A stretch of DNA of 15,185 nucleotides from Roseburia_D sp964388945 (lineage in GTDB: Bacteria; Bacillota; Clostridia; Lachnospirales; Lachnospiraceae): positions 1 to 15,185 of the forward strand of contig CAYMCM010000058.1 in the NCBI GenBank assembly GCA_964388945.1, read 5' to 3'. Shown here piece by piece: positions 5,838-13,252 of the stretch. Within the stretch, counting starts at the first letter, position 1; each line of letters opens with the position of its first letter. The notes beneath the pieces are model-generated. The model was not told the origin of the DNA and made no database searches. It was given only the letters and a program-made list of their open reading frames with translations. The translations under genes and the position numbers were made by a program.

Positions 5838-5881
5838 GTACGATCCGGTCATCGGTCATTTGATTTTATCGTCATGATAAC

Positions 5882-5932
5882 AAAAGAAGAACCGTTCTTC
5901 CTTTCAAACGAAATGAAAAAGGTTCTTCTTTT
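5882..5932. terminator. Bidirectional terminator between the hydrolase-like gene and rsmG
   Basis: AAAAGAAGAACC (5882-5893) pairs perfectly with GGTTCTTCTTTT (5921-5932), a 12-bp stem. T-rich ends follow on both strands, so it can end the rightward hydrolase-like gene and the leftward mnmE-mnmG-rsmG transcript. The left arm can instead pair locally (GAAGAAC-C-GTTCTTC, 5886-5900), an alternative hairpin that could compete with it. Confidence 0.75.
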
Positions 5933-5954
5933 TATATTGCAGGCACAATTTTTT

Positions 5955-6677
5955 TTACTTTAACGGCATCTTGGACGGAGTTCCCGCCTTTCTCGGATAA
6001 GCCTTCGGCGTCTTTTTCACTTTTTCGATCATCACAAACGAACGATGCAGGTCCGTCTGCGGTATTTCAAACTTATGAATTTCCTTTACTTCTCCACCCA
6101 GCAAGAATACTGCATGTTTTGCCGCCGCTGCTTCTTCTTCTATCTCACCGGATTTATAAGAAATGAATTTTCCACCTTCTTTTACGAATGGGATACAGTA
6201 TTCACAAAGTGTTGATAAATTGGCAACCGCCCGCGAAACGCAATAATCAAACTGCTCCCTGTAATCACGGTTTCTTGCCAGCTCTTCAGCGCGCGCGTGC
6301 ACTGCTCTAATATCCGAAAGTCCCAGTTCCCTTATTACTTCCTCAAGAAAAAGGATTCTTTTATTCAGGGAATCCGCCAGTGTGATCGTAAGATCCGGAT
6401 ATATGATCTTTAGCGGAATACCAGGAAAACCGGCTCCGGTTCCTAAATCCAGCATAGTCTTATTTTCTTCCAGCGTTTCAAACTGTCCCAGCGAAATACT
6501 ATCCAAAAAATGCTTCTTTATCACTTCATCAAATTCCGTAACAGCCGTCAGATTCATTACTTTATTCTTCTCGATCAGCATCTCATAATAAGTCAGAAAC
6601 TGCTTTTCCTGCTGATCACTCAATGTAATATTCCATGTTTTTAGTATTTCTTTAAACAATGTAAAATCGTAAGCCAT
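5955..6677 (-). CDS. rsmG: 16S rRNA (guanine-N7)-methyltransferase RsmG (GidB)
   Basis: A 240-residue SAM-dependent methyltransferase that makes m7G at position 527 (E. coli numbering) of 16S rRNA in the 30S decoding region; in other bacteria its loss gives low-level streptomycin resistance. Visible motifs are NKVMNLTAV (38-46), the SAM-binding motif LDLGTGAGFPGIPL (76-89), the following acidic strand ending ITLADS (98-103) and VSRAVANL (147-154). The C-terminal tail is basic (KKTPKAYPRKAGTP). AGAGGT lies just upstream of the ATG. It is the last gene of the mnmE-mnmG-rsmG series, 15 bases after mnmG, and converges with the hydrolase-like gene at a shared terminator. The mnmG-rsmG pairing (gidA-gidB) is conserved across Firmicutes. 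Confidence 0.97.
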   Translation of the reverse strand: MAYDFTLFKEILKTWNITLSDQQEKQFLTYYEMLIEKNKVMNLTAVTEFDEVIKKHFLDSISLGQFETLEENKTMLDLGTGAGFPGIPLKIIYPDLTITLADSLNKRILFLEEVIRELGLSDIRAVHARAEELARNRDYREQFDYCVSRAVANLSTLCEYCIPFVKEGGKFISYKSGEIEEEAAAAKHAVFLLGGEVKEIHKFEIPQTDLHRSFVMIEKVKKTPKAYPRKAGTPSKMPLK

Positions 6678-6692
6678 ATCAAACCTCTACTT

Positions 6693-8591
6693 TTACTTTT
6701 CATGCTCCTGTCTGTAATGCATCTGTTCCATATAAACTAACAGCACAGAAATATCTGCCGGTGAAACCCCGGAAATACGGGATGCCTGTCCGATAGAGAT
6801 CGGCTTATACAGTTTTAACTTCTGTCTTGCCTCCAGACGCAGACTTCCAACCTCATCATAATCAAAATCTTCCGGTATCCGCTTCTTCTCCAACTTCTTA
6901 AAGTGCTCTACCTGCTTGATCTGACGTTTGATATATCCGTCATACTTAATATTTATATTGACCTGTTCGATCACATCCGCCGGAAGCTCCTCCCGATCCG
7001 GATCGATCGGTGCCAGCATTTCATAGCATAACTCCGGTCTGCGGATCAGTTCACTCAAAGATGTTCCGGTATTTAACGGTACACTTCCGTACTGCTCCAA
7101 AAGCTCCTGAACTTTACTATTCGCACCAACATGAACGGAGTCCAGACGTCTGATCTCCTGATCGATCAGCTCCTCTTTCTTTACCACCCAGTCATACCGT
7201 TCCTTTGAAATCAATCCGACACGGTATCCATACTTAGAAAGTCTTAAATCCGCATTATCCTGGCGCAGCAGCAGACGATACTCCGCACGGGAAGTCATCA
7301 TACGATAAGGTTCTTTTGTCTCTTTTGTTACCAGATCATCGATAAGAACACCGATATAAGATTCCGAGCGATCCAGAATCAGCGGTTCTTCCCCTTTTAA
7401 ATACATTGCCGCATTGATTCCCGCAACAAGTCCCTGCGCCGCTGCCTCTTCATATCCGCTGCTTCCATTGAACTGCCCGCCGGAAAAAAGACCTTTTATC
7501 TTTTTAAATTCCAGCGAAGGTTTTAACTGCACCGGATTAATGCAGTCATACTCAATCGCATAAGCATTTCTTACAATCCTGCAATTTTCCAGTCCCGGAA
7601 CCGTGCGATACATTGCATACTGCACATCCTCCGGCATAGAACTTGACATTCCGCCGACATACATTTCATTGGTATTAAGACCTTCCGGTTCCACGAAAAG
7701 CTGATGTCTTTCCTTTTCCGCAAAACGAACCACCTTATCCTCGATGGACGGACAGTAACGCGGACCGGTTCCTTCGATCTTACCGGAATACATCGGTGAT
7801 CGGTCAAGGTTTTCCCTAATGATCTCATGCGTTTTTTCATTGGTATAAGTGAGCCAGCAGGAAACCTGATCGATCTGTACATCCTCCGGATCGGTCGTAA
7901 ATGAAAACGGAACAATTCTTTCATCCCCACGCTGTTCCTGCATTTTGGAAAAGTCGATCGAACGCTTATCGATACGTGCCGGTGTTCCGGTCTTAAATCG
8001 GAACATCTCAATCCCATGCTCCTTTAATGAATCCGTTAAATGATTTGCCGCCATAAGCCCGTTCGGTCCGGTATAATTGACCACATCTCCATAGAGACAG
8101 CGCGCCTTTAAGTAAACTCCGGTACAAAGCACTACTGCCTTACTGTGATAAACCGCTCCGGAAAACGTCTTTACCCCGGCAATCACATCATTTTCTGTGA
8201 GAATCTCCGAAACTTCTGCCTGACGAATCGTAAGATGCTTGGTATTCTGCAGAGTCTTTCGCATCTCCATGCTGTAATCCGCCTTATCCGCCTGTGCCCG
8301 CAGAGAATGAACCGCAGGACCTTTGGACTTATTGAGCATTTTTGACTGAATAAAAGTCTTATCAATATTGATTCCCATCTCACCGCCGAGGGCATCTAAT
8401 TCCCGAACCAAATGTCCTTTGGAACTGCCACCGATATTGGGATTACACGGCATCAGCGCAATACTGTCCACACTCACGGTAAATACAATCGTTTCCAGGC
8501 CGAGTCTCGCACACGCAAGTGCTGCCTCACAGCCGGCATGTCCCGCACCGACCACACAAACGTCATAACTTTCTTCTACTACTGACGGCAT
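6693..8591 (-). CDS. mnmG: tRNA uridine-5-carboxymethylaminomethyl modification enzyme MnmG (GidA)
   Basis: A 632-residue FAD-dependent enzyme that, with MnmE, installs the (carboxymethyl)aminomethyl group at U34 of tRNAs reading two-fold codon boxes. It has the N-terminal FAD dinucleotide-binding motif GAGHAG (15-20), MPCNPNIGG (47-55), the conserved TGTPAR (201-206) and the GTGPRYCPSIEDK block (274-286) with Cys280. The C-terminal helical domain that contacts MnmE and tRNA is present (YDGYIKRQ..., EARQKLKLYKPISIGQASRISGV). Length is normal for the short-form family (about 620-635). The ATG is preceded by AAGGAAGGA. It lies 32 bases after mnmE and 15 before rsmG, so the three are probably one transcript. 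Nothing unusual is seen. Confidence 0.97.
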   Translation of the reverse strand: MPSVVEESYDVCVVGAGHAGCEAALACARLGLETIVFTVSVDSIALMPCNPNIGGSSKGHLVRELDALGGEMGINIDKTFIQSKMLNKSKGPAVHSLRAQADKADYSMEMRKTLQNTKHLTIRQAEVSEILTENDVIAGVKTFSGAVYHSKAVVLCTGVYLKARCLYGDVVNYTGPNGLMAANHLTDSLKEHGIEMFRFKTGTPARIDKRSIDFSKMQEQRGDERIVPFSFTTDPEDVQIDQVSCWLTYTNEKTHEIIRENLDRSPMYSGKIEGTGPRYCPSIEDKVVRFAEKERHQLFVEPEGLNTNEMYVGGMSSSMPEDVQYAMYRTVPGLENCRIVRNAYAIEYDCINPVQLKPSLEFKKIKGLFSGGQFNGSSGYEEAAAQGLVAGINAAMYLKGEEPLILDRSESYIGVLIDDLVTKETKEPYRMMTSRAEYRLLLRQDNADLRLSKYGYRVGLISKERYDWVVKKEELIDQEIRRLDSVHVGANSKVQELLEQYGSVPLNTGTSLSELIRRPELCYEMLAPIDPDREELPADVIEQVNINIKYDGYIKRQIKQVEHFKKLEKKRIPEDFDYDEVGSLRLEARQKLKLYKPISIGQASRISGVSPADISVLLVYMEQMHYRQEHEK

Positions 8592-8623
8592 TTTCTATCC
8601 TTCCTTTACCTTAAATTTGTAAA

Positions 8624-10000
8624 TTATTTTCCCATACAGAACTTACTGAAGATCTCATTGACCAGATCATCATCCACCGCTTCTCCAATGATCGTTCCCA
8701 GTTCTTCATAGGCACTCATCAGATCAATGGAATAAAAATCCTCCGGCATTCCATCTTCAATACTCTTTTTTACCATAATAAGACTGTCACATGCATTTTT
8801 GAGTGCCGCTTTATGTCGCACATTGGTAATATAAACTTCATCATTAAATTCCAATTTGCCATGAAAAAACATCTGCTTGATTGTTTCTTCCAACTCATCA
8901 ATTCCAATATGCTCTTTTGCGGAAATCGCAATCACCTTTTTATCCAGAAGTTTCTCCATGTCTTCTTTTGAGATCACCGGAGTAAGATCCGATTTATTAA
9001 GCAGTACGATCGCATTTCTATCCTTTATCAGCTCTATAATATCATGATCTTCTTCACTCAGACTGGTCGAAGAATCCACAACATAAATAACAAGATCGGC
9101 TTCCTTTAAATATTCCTTTGCCTTTGTTACTCCGATCTTCTCCACAATATCCTCTGTTTCGCGAATTCCTGCGGTATCAATGATATTTAAACTGATCCCG
9201 TTTAAATTGATCTGTTCCTCTAACACATCTCTGGTCGTTCCCGCCACATCGGTCACGATCGCGCGCTCTTTGCCGACCAGTGAATTGAGCAGAGATGATT
9301 TTCCGGCATTCGGCTTTCCTACAATAACAGTATTGATTCCTTCTTTTAACAGCTTTCCATTATCCGCTGTCGCAAGCAGTCTTTTTATTTTAGCCAGTTC
9401 TTCTTCTGCGATCTGATCCAGTTCTTCTCCATAGCCATCAATATTATAATGCTCCGGATCATCTAGTGCCGATTCGATATACGCGATCTGGTGCAGTATC
9501 TTTCCCCGGATCTCACGAATCACATAAAGCACCGATCCTTCCAGCTGCTGCATTGAAGTCTTTAACGCAAAATCATTTTTCGCATTGATCACATCCATCA
9601 CGGATTCTGCCTGGGAAAGATCAATCCTTCCGTTTAAAAAAGCCCGCTTGGTATATTCTCCCGGCTCCGCCGGTCTTGCACCGTACTTAATAACGGTCTC
9701 TAAGATTTTTTTTACGACCAGAACTCCGCCATGACAGTCGATCTCAATCGTATCCTCTCTTGTATAAGAATTCGGTGCCCTCATAAGCAGCACCATAACC
9801 TCATCAATGACTTCATCGCCATCCACAATATGTCCATAGTGAATGGTATGACTCTTCATCTCAGATAACTTTTTTGTTCCGCTTTTGGAACGGTAGATCT
9901 TATCTACAATCGAAAACGCATCTTCTCCACTCACACGCACAATTCCAATCCCGGAATTTGTCATTCCCGTGGCGATTGCGGCAATCGTATCTGTCGTCAT
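8624..10000 (-). CDS. mnmE: tRNA modification GTPase MnmE (TrmE)
   Basis: A 458-residue, potassium-activated GTPase and partner of MnmG. The N-terminal folate-binding domain (1 to about 118) begins TDTIAAIATGMTNSGIGIVRVSG. A helical domain surrounds a G domain with P-loop GKPNAGKSS (228-236), GTTRD (254-258), DTAG (275-278) and NKSD (335-338). The C-terminus is FCMGK with Cys455, against the more common FCIGK, which is conservative. AGGAGGA (10005-10011) supports the ATG. A strong hairpin (10019-10060) separates it from jag, leaving only 18 bases between hairpin and start. Expression must come by read-through or from a promoter inside jag; I found no convincing promoter in the gap. Confidence 0.97.
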   Translation of the reverse strand: MTTDTIAAIATGMTNSGIGIVRVSGEDAFSIVDKIYRSKSGTKKLSEMKSHTIHYGHIVDGDEVIDEVMVLLMRAPNSYTREDTIEIDCHGGVLVVKKILETVIKYGARPAEPGEYTKRAFLNGRIDLSQAESVMDVINAKNDFALKTSMQQLEGSVLYVIREIRGKILHQIAYIESALDDPEHYNIDGYGEELDQIAEEELAKIKRLLATADNGKLLKEGINTVIVGKPNAGKSSLLNSLVGKERAIVTDVAGTTRDVLEEQINLNGISLNIIDTAGIRETEDIVEKIGVTKAKEYLKEADLVIYVVDSSTSLSEEDHDIIELIKDRNAIVLLNKSDLTPVISKEDMEKLLDKKVIAISAKEHIGIDELEETIKQMFFHGKLEFNDEVYITNVRHKAALKNACDSLIMVKKSIEDGMPEDFYSIDLMSAYEELGTIIGEAVDDDLVNEIFSKFCMGK

Positions 10001-10018
10001 AGATTCCTCCTATGATAG

Positions 10019-10060
10019 AAAAGGGTGTTTTTAACCGAAGCCGTTTAAAAACACCCTTTT
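10019..10060 (-). terminator. Hairpin terminator or attenuator between jag and mnmE
   Basis: AAAAGGGTGTTTTTAA (10019-10034) pairs perfectly with TTAAAAACACCCTTTT (10045-10060), a 16-bp stem with a 10-base loop. It starts 6 bases past the jag stop codon. On the minus strand the stem ends in TTTT and is then followed by the mnmE RBS. The stem is largely A/T with a GGGTG/CACCC core, so it may terminate only partly. Confidence 0.7.
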
Positions 10061-10066
10061 ATGTTC

Positions 10067-10696
10067 CTATTTATCTTTCTTTAATGTAACGACCACATGT
10101 CTGTGAGGCTCTTCCCCTTCACTGTGTGTAGAAACATATTTATCATTCTGCAAGGTTGAATGAATCACTCTGCGTTCAAAAGGATTCATCGGTTCTAAAG
10201 AAACCGCACGTTTTGTACGTTTCACCTTATATGCAATGTTCTTTGCAAGATTTTCCAGCGTCTCTTTTCTCCGTTTTCTGTAATCTTCCGTATCAAGCTT
10301 TACCTTTACATATTCATCCGTATGACGGTTCAGGGCAAGGCTTGTCAGATACTGAAGGGAATCTAATGTCTGTCCTCTCTTTCCGATCAGAACACCCATT
10401 TCATCTCCCTTTAACTCTACATTTACAGTATGATGATCTTCTTCAACTTCTACGGAAATATCTACCTTTAAATCCATTGCATCAAAGACCTGATTCAAAA
10501 AGTCTCTCACACAATCTTCCATGGTAAATTTTCTGCGGACACGAATGACTGCCGGTCTGCTTCCGATTCCAAGGAAACCTGAGCTTCCTTTCTCAATGAT
10601 CTCCACCTCGATCTGGTCACTCGTTGTACCCAATTTTATCAAAGCCTCTGTTCTTGCATCTTCAACTGTTTTGCCAATTACTTCAATATAATCCAT
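10067..10696 (-). CDS. jag: RNA-binding protein KhpB (Jag/EloR)
   Basis: A 209-residue Jag/KhpB protein, which in other Firmicutes works with KhpA in RNA binding and influences cell elongation and division. The Jag_N domain (1 to about 52) carries KGSSGFLGIGSR (36-47). The KH domain spans about 75-150, with its GxxG-type loop in IGKRGQTLDSLQYL (104-117). The R3H domain runs from about 150 to 205, with ERRVIH (174-179). There is no extended linker between Jag_N and KH, unlike the longer streptococcal proteins. It starts 15 bases after yidC with a GGGGG-type RBS. The yidC-jag pairing is conserved in Firmicutes. Confidence 0.95.
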   Translation of the reverse strand: MDYIEVIGKTVEDARTEALIKLGTTSDQIEVEIIEKGSSGFLGIGSRPAVIRVRRKFTMEDCVRDFLNQVFDAMDLKVDISVEVEEDHHTVNVELKGDEMGVLIGKRGQTLDSLQYLTSLALNRHTDEYVKVKLDTEDYRKRRKETLENLAKNIAYKVKRTKRAVSLEPMNPFERRVIHSTLQNDKYVSTHSEGEEPHRHVVVTLKKDK

Positions 10697-10711
10697 CGTA
10701 CTGCCCCCTGA

Positions 10712-11974
10712 CTATTTATTGTTTTTCTCATTAAATTTACGCACCAGATTTGCTTTCGCTGCAAGACTGTTCGGGTTGGCATTTCTGGTATACTCTGCCG
10801 CTTTTTTCAGCTTTTCCTCTTTTTCTTCTTCGGTAAGAGAGGACAGTGTCGTATTTCTTCTTGTGCTCATTCGGGCTGCATTGTTGATCTGATTTTCCGC
10901 AATTCCCATTTTTTCGCGTTTTTTCTTCGCTTTTTCCTGGTTCTTTGCGATAATGTCATCCAGATTTACTTTTTCCATATGCTTATTGATCAAAAACTGC
11001 TGAACAATTCTGCATACCGCGCCTGCAATCCAGTAAATACCAAGACCGACCGGAGTGATAAAACACATGAATGCCATAAATATCGGCATCGTGTTATTCA
11101 TCATCTTCATCTGTCTTGCCATCTGATCATTATCTCCGCCTGCCTGCGGCATCATTTTCAAACTGAGCACCTGCGTGATATAAGAAAGCACCGGAACTAA
11201 AAGTGCCGCAATAAGCACCAGATACAAATGATTGGAAAATGAACTCTTGATGATCGTTAACGGTGTATCGGAAATATTCATTCCCAGAAAATAATTAAAC
11301 CGCTGTACCGACGCATTGGTCGTGTCGATCACATCGGAAAGATCCGCAAATTTATCTTTTAACGCATCCCATCCGTTTGTTGGAAGTTTGTATACAACAT
11401 CGACAATATAATCATATAAAGCACTCTTATCTTTTACCGAAAAATCAACCTGTACACCGAGATTGTAACTCTGTGTCAGCTTTGTCATAATATCCTGATA
11501 TCCGGATACATTCATGATGCCGTTTACCAGATCCGCAAATACATCTTTAACACTGCTTACATAAGCCGGTACATTCTGGAACACACGATATAACGCAAAC
11601 CAGATCGGCATCTGAATCACTGCCTGTATACAACTCCCGGTCGGAGAAATACCGTACTTTTCATACAATCTCTGTGTCTCTTCCTGCATAGCCATCATGG
11701 AAGCCTGATCTTTCCGGTTGCCGTATTTTTTCTGAATTGCCTGAAGTTCCGGCTGCATTTTCTGTGATAATTTAGAAAATTTCTGCTGTTTTAAAGTCAG
11801 CGGAAACATACACAGATAAATGATTATGGTAAGTATAATGATCGATAACGCAATACTTTCCACTCCAAATGTGTTGGAAAAGAACATATATATTCCGTTC
11901 ATGATCCAACCGAAGAAACGCGCGATCGGACCCAGTATCTTTCCGGAATACTGTGTTAATACTATTTCTGTCAC
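10712..11974 (-). CDS. yidC: Membrane protein insertase YidC (Oxa1 family), GTG start
   Basis: A 420-residue YidC/Oxa1 insertase, which inserts membrane proteins alone or with Sec. Hydrophobic segments lie near 14-34, 39-60, 118-135, 245-271 and 292-328, with signatures PTGSCIQAVIQMPIW (111-125) and PVGLGIYWIAG (308-318). It lacks the lipobox signal peptide of Bacillus SpoIIIJ. It is longer than typical Gram-positive YidC because of an external loop (about 136-245) and a basic Lys/Arg-rich tail (from about 331) that could contact ribosomes. At the groove position occupied by Arg in most homologues (E. coli TFIVRG) it has Tyr53 (TIIIYL). The start codon is GTG (11972-11974), with AGGAGG at 11983-11988. 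It follows yidD and is separated from jag by 15 bases. Confidence 0.95.
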   Translation of the reverse strand: MTEIVLTQYSGKILGPIARFFGWIMNGIYMFFSNTFGVESIALSIIILTIIIYLCMFPLTLKQQKFSKLSQKMQPELQAIQKKYGNRKDQASMMAMQEETQRLYEKYGISPTGSCIQAVIQMPIWFALYRVFQNVPAYVSSVKDVFADLVNGIMNVSGYQDIMTKLTQSYNLGVQVDFSVKDKSALYDYIVDVVYKLPTNGWDALKDKFADLSDVIDTTNASVQRFNYFLGMNISDTPLTIIKSSFSNHLYLVLIAALLVPVLSYITQVLSLKMMPQAGGDNDQMARQMKMMNNTMPIFMAFMCFITPVGLGIYWIAGAVCRIVQQFLINKHMEKVNLDDIIAKNQEKAKKKREKMGIAENQINNAARMSTRRNTTLSSLTEEEKEEKLKKAAEYTRNANPNSLAAKANLVRKFNEKNNK

Positions 11975-11992
11975 AAGAAAGCCCTCCTGAAT

Positions 11993-12208
11993 TTATGGAA
12001 CTGGATCATATCCACCTTTTGAAAAAGGATTACATCTCAATATTCTCCACGCCGCCAGCGCGCCGCCTTTTACGGCACCATATTTTTCCACAGCCTGCAG
12101 TCCGTATGTCGAACAGGTCGGATAATACGGACATTTTGTTGTCTTCAGCGGTGATAAATATTTTCTATAAAATTTAATTAAAGCAATTAAAATTTTTTTC
12201 AAAATCAT
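11993..12208 (-). CDS. yidD: Membrane protein insertion efficiency factor YidD
   Basis: A 71-residue YidD protein, a small membrane-associated factor that helps YidC-dependent insertion. It has an amphipathic/hydrophobic N-terminus (ILIALIKFYRKYLSPL), the signature cysteines in CPYYPTCSTYG (26-36), GAVKGG (44-49) and RCNPFSKGGYDPVP (58-71). I take the ATG at 12206-12208, which gives the usual family start (M-I-L-K-K-I-L). An in-frame TTG at 12227-12229 would add seven residues but has no RBS. The RBS before the ATG is also weak, so translation may depend on coupling with rnpA, which ends 26 bases upstream. The order rpmH-rnpA-yidD-yidC is conserved near many bacterial origins. Confidence 0.93.
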   Translation of the reverse strand: MILKKILIALIKFYRKYLSPLKTTKCPYYPTCSTYGLQAVEKYGAVKGGALAAWRILRCNPFSKGGYDPVP

Positions 12209-12234
12209 TCCATCTTCTTTTTCATTCAAAGAAA

Positions 12235-12570
12235 TTATTTTTCTGTATTGATAATTTTGTGAAGACGTCCAAGGTGTAACAGCGCACTTTTCACTTCATG
12301 ATAGGACGCATTTTTTGCCGATACCCTTGCGACGACTACAATGTCCAAACCATTATTGAACATGTCCTCATGTAGTCTGTAACTTTCCCGGATCAATCGG
12401 GTAAGATGATGTCTTATAACACTATTTCCTACTTTTTTGCTTACTGATATCCCTATTCTGTTACCATCTGTCTGATTTCCAAGAACATACATGACCAAAA
12501 GGCGGTTTGCATACGACCTCCCATTCTTATATACGTTCTGAAAATCCCTATTCTTTTTTAATGATTCCAT
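12235..12570 (-). CDS. rnpA: Ribonuclease P protein component RnpA
   Basis: A 111-residue basic protein that assists RNase P RNA in removing tRNA 5' leaders. It begins MESLKKNRDFQNVYKNGRS, the standard family start, and contains IGISVSKKVGNSVIRHHLTR (39-58). The usual RNR motif (as in R-N-R-x-K-R) here reads R-H-H (53-55), losing one arginine of a motif involved in RNA binding; the following TRLIRES is conserved. I prefer the ATG at 12568-12570 because an in-frame GTG at 12604-12606 lies within the terminator hairpin that follows rpmH. The RBS is poor (AAGAATGAAAAC). It lies downstream of rpmH, past that hairpin, and upstream of yidD. Confidence 0.95.
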   Translation of the reverse strand: MESLKKNRDFQNVYKNGRSYANRLLVMYVLGNQTDGNRIGISVSKKVGNSVIRHHLTRLIRESYRLHEDMFNNGLDIVVVARVSAKNASYHEVKSALLHLGRLHKIINTEK

Positions 12571-12600
12571 TTTGTTTTCATTCTTAAAAGAAGAAGAAAA

Positions 12601-12619
12601 GACCACAAAAGCTGTGGCC
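12601..12619 (-). terminator. Hairpin between rpmH and rnpA
   Basis: On the minus strand GGCCACA-GCTTT-TGTGGTC forms a 7-bp stem (one G-U pair) and is followed by TTTTCTTCTTCTTTT. It begins at the rpmH stop codon. It probably ends a fraction of the rpmH transcripts, so that the abundant ribosomal protein exceeds RnpA, with read-through into rnpA-yidD-yidC. Confidence 0.65.
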
Positions 12620-12753
12620 TATGCTGATAATTTCTTTCTTCCTTTTAATCTTCTTGCAGCCAATACTTTTCTTCCGCCTGCTGTACTCATTCTCTTTCTG
12701 AAGCCATGCACTCTCTTTCTGGAGCATTTCTTCGGCTGAAATGTCATCTTCAT
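12619..12753 (-). CDS. rpmH: 50S ribosomal protein L34
   Basis: A 44-residue, very basic protein: MKMTFQPKKCSRKRVHGF, then RKRMSTAGGRKVLAARR and a Lys-rich end. The signatures MTFQP, VHGFRKRM and TAGGRKVLAARR are those of L34 in the large ribosomal subunit. A near-perfect AGGAGGTGGA (12761-12770) lies 7 bases before the ATG, fitting high expression. The stop is TAG. It has its own strong promoter and is the first leftward gene from oriC. Confidence 0.98.
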   Translation of the reverse strand: MKMTFQPKKCSRKRVHGFRKRMSTAGGRKVLAARRLKGRKKLSA

Positions 12754-12794
12754 CTTGGTATCCACCTCCTCTATGTTAAAAAACATCATTCTCA

Positions 12795-12822
12795 ATTATA
12801 TCAAAAAACCCTCTAAAGTCAA
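12795..12822 (-). promoter_or_regulatory. Promoter of rpmH and the genes beyond
   Basis: On the minus strand TTGACT (12817-12822), a 16-base spacer and a perfect extended -10 TGATATAAT (-10 at 12795-12800). The start point would be near 12788, about 35 bases before rpmH. It is among the strongest promoter-like sequences in the window, as expected for a ribosomal protein gene. Confidence 0.8.
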
Positions 12823-13143
12823 GCAAAACCTGCTTTTTTTTCGCAGTTCCGCGTTCTTAAGGCACTTTAAGAAGCTTTCCACAATATCAACGTGAACACT
12901 ATATAAATAAGGTAGAAATCCCTTTTTTCTACATTTTGTACTTTTTGTGGATACGCTGTGGATATCCCATGTTTTTCCCGTTTATATCCTGTTTGCGGGA
13001 TTTTTTTATTTTTTACTCCTTTTCGTCAGTTCAACCTTAATTTTAGCGTAAAAGCCCCTATTCCACATTTTAAACATTTCCCTTATCCCCTATACCTTTC
13101 TTTCCCTGCACGCCTCATACAATCTTTTATCAAGAATTAACAA

Positions 13144-13172
13144 TTGCTTATTTGACATTTTTAGTTTATTAT
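13144..13172 (+). promoter_or_regulatory. Likely dnaA promoter
   Basis: TTGCTT (13144-13149), a 17-base spacer and TATTAT (13167-13172) give a plausible sigma-A promoter with a start near 13179 and a leader of about 74 bases. A perfect TTGACA at 13152-13157 has no -10 at a usable distance, so which hexamer is used is uncertain. Confidence 0.45.
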
Positions 13173-13252
13173 AGAAAGTGTGTTATTTTGCTTTTTGCAA
13201 TCCAAAAGGCGAAATAGCACTTCTTGAGATACATAAAAAATGGAGATGGAAC

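Larger units (their letters stand above)
12771..13252. other. rpmH-dnaA spacer: probable first half of oriC
   Basis: No gene is supported in these 480 bases. Apart from the rpmH and dnaA promoters they hold several near-matches to the DnaA box TTWTNCACA. TGTGGATAC (12946-12954) and TGTGGATAT (12957-12965) are minus-strand boxes 11 bp apart, one helical turn, each with one mismatch. CTTTCCACA (12875-12883) and TATTCCACA (13059-13067) also have one mismatch. A 7-bp inverted repeat (TTCTTAA / TTAAGAA) lies at 12854-12873. In bipartite Firmicute origins this spacer is the sub-region that DnaA binds but does not melt. No exact box is present here, unlike in the dnaA-dnaN spacer. Confidence 0.6.

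Noticed and set aside
7571..8017. Leftward 148-codon open frame inside mnmG
   Set aside because: It is an Arg/Ser-rich alternative frame of mnmG, whose own frame is conserved along its whole length.
12209..12229. yidD start at an upstream TTG
   Set aside because: No RBS precedes it, and the ATG at 12208 gives the standard YidD N-terminus.
12571..12606. rnpA start at an upstream GTG
   Set aside because: The GTG lies inside the hairpin after rpmH and the added residues are not RnpA-like.
12973..13018. Rightward terminator (TCCCG/CGGGA followed by a T-run) in the rpmH-dnaA spacer
   Set aside because: The stem is only 5 bp with a loop of about 14 bases, and no rightward gene lies before it. 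The T-run is as likely part of an A/T-rich origin segment.
12958..13140. Small rightward open frame between rpmH and dnaA
   Set aside because: It has no RBS or recognisable composition and lies within the origin spacer across a DnaA-box-like site.
13152..13157. Perfect TTGACA as the dnaA -35
   Set aside because: No -10-like hexamer lies 15-19 bases downstream; the pair TTGCTT / TATTAT fits better.
13178..13252. Longer dnaA with 25 extra N-terminal residues
   Set aside because: The extension has no RBS and is unlike DnaA domain I, while the ATG at 13253 has a good GGAG at the right distance.
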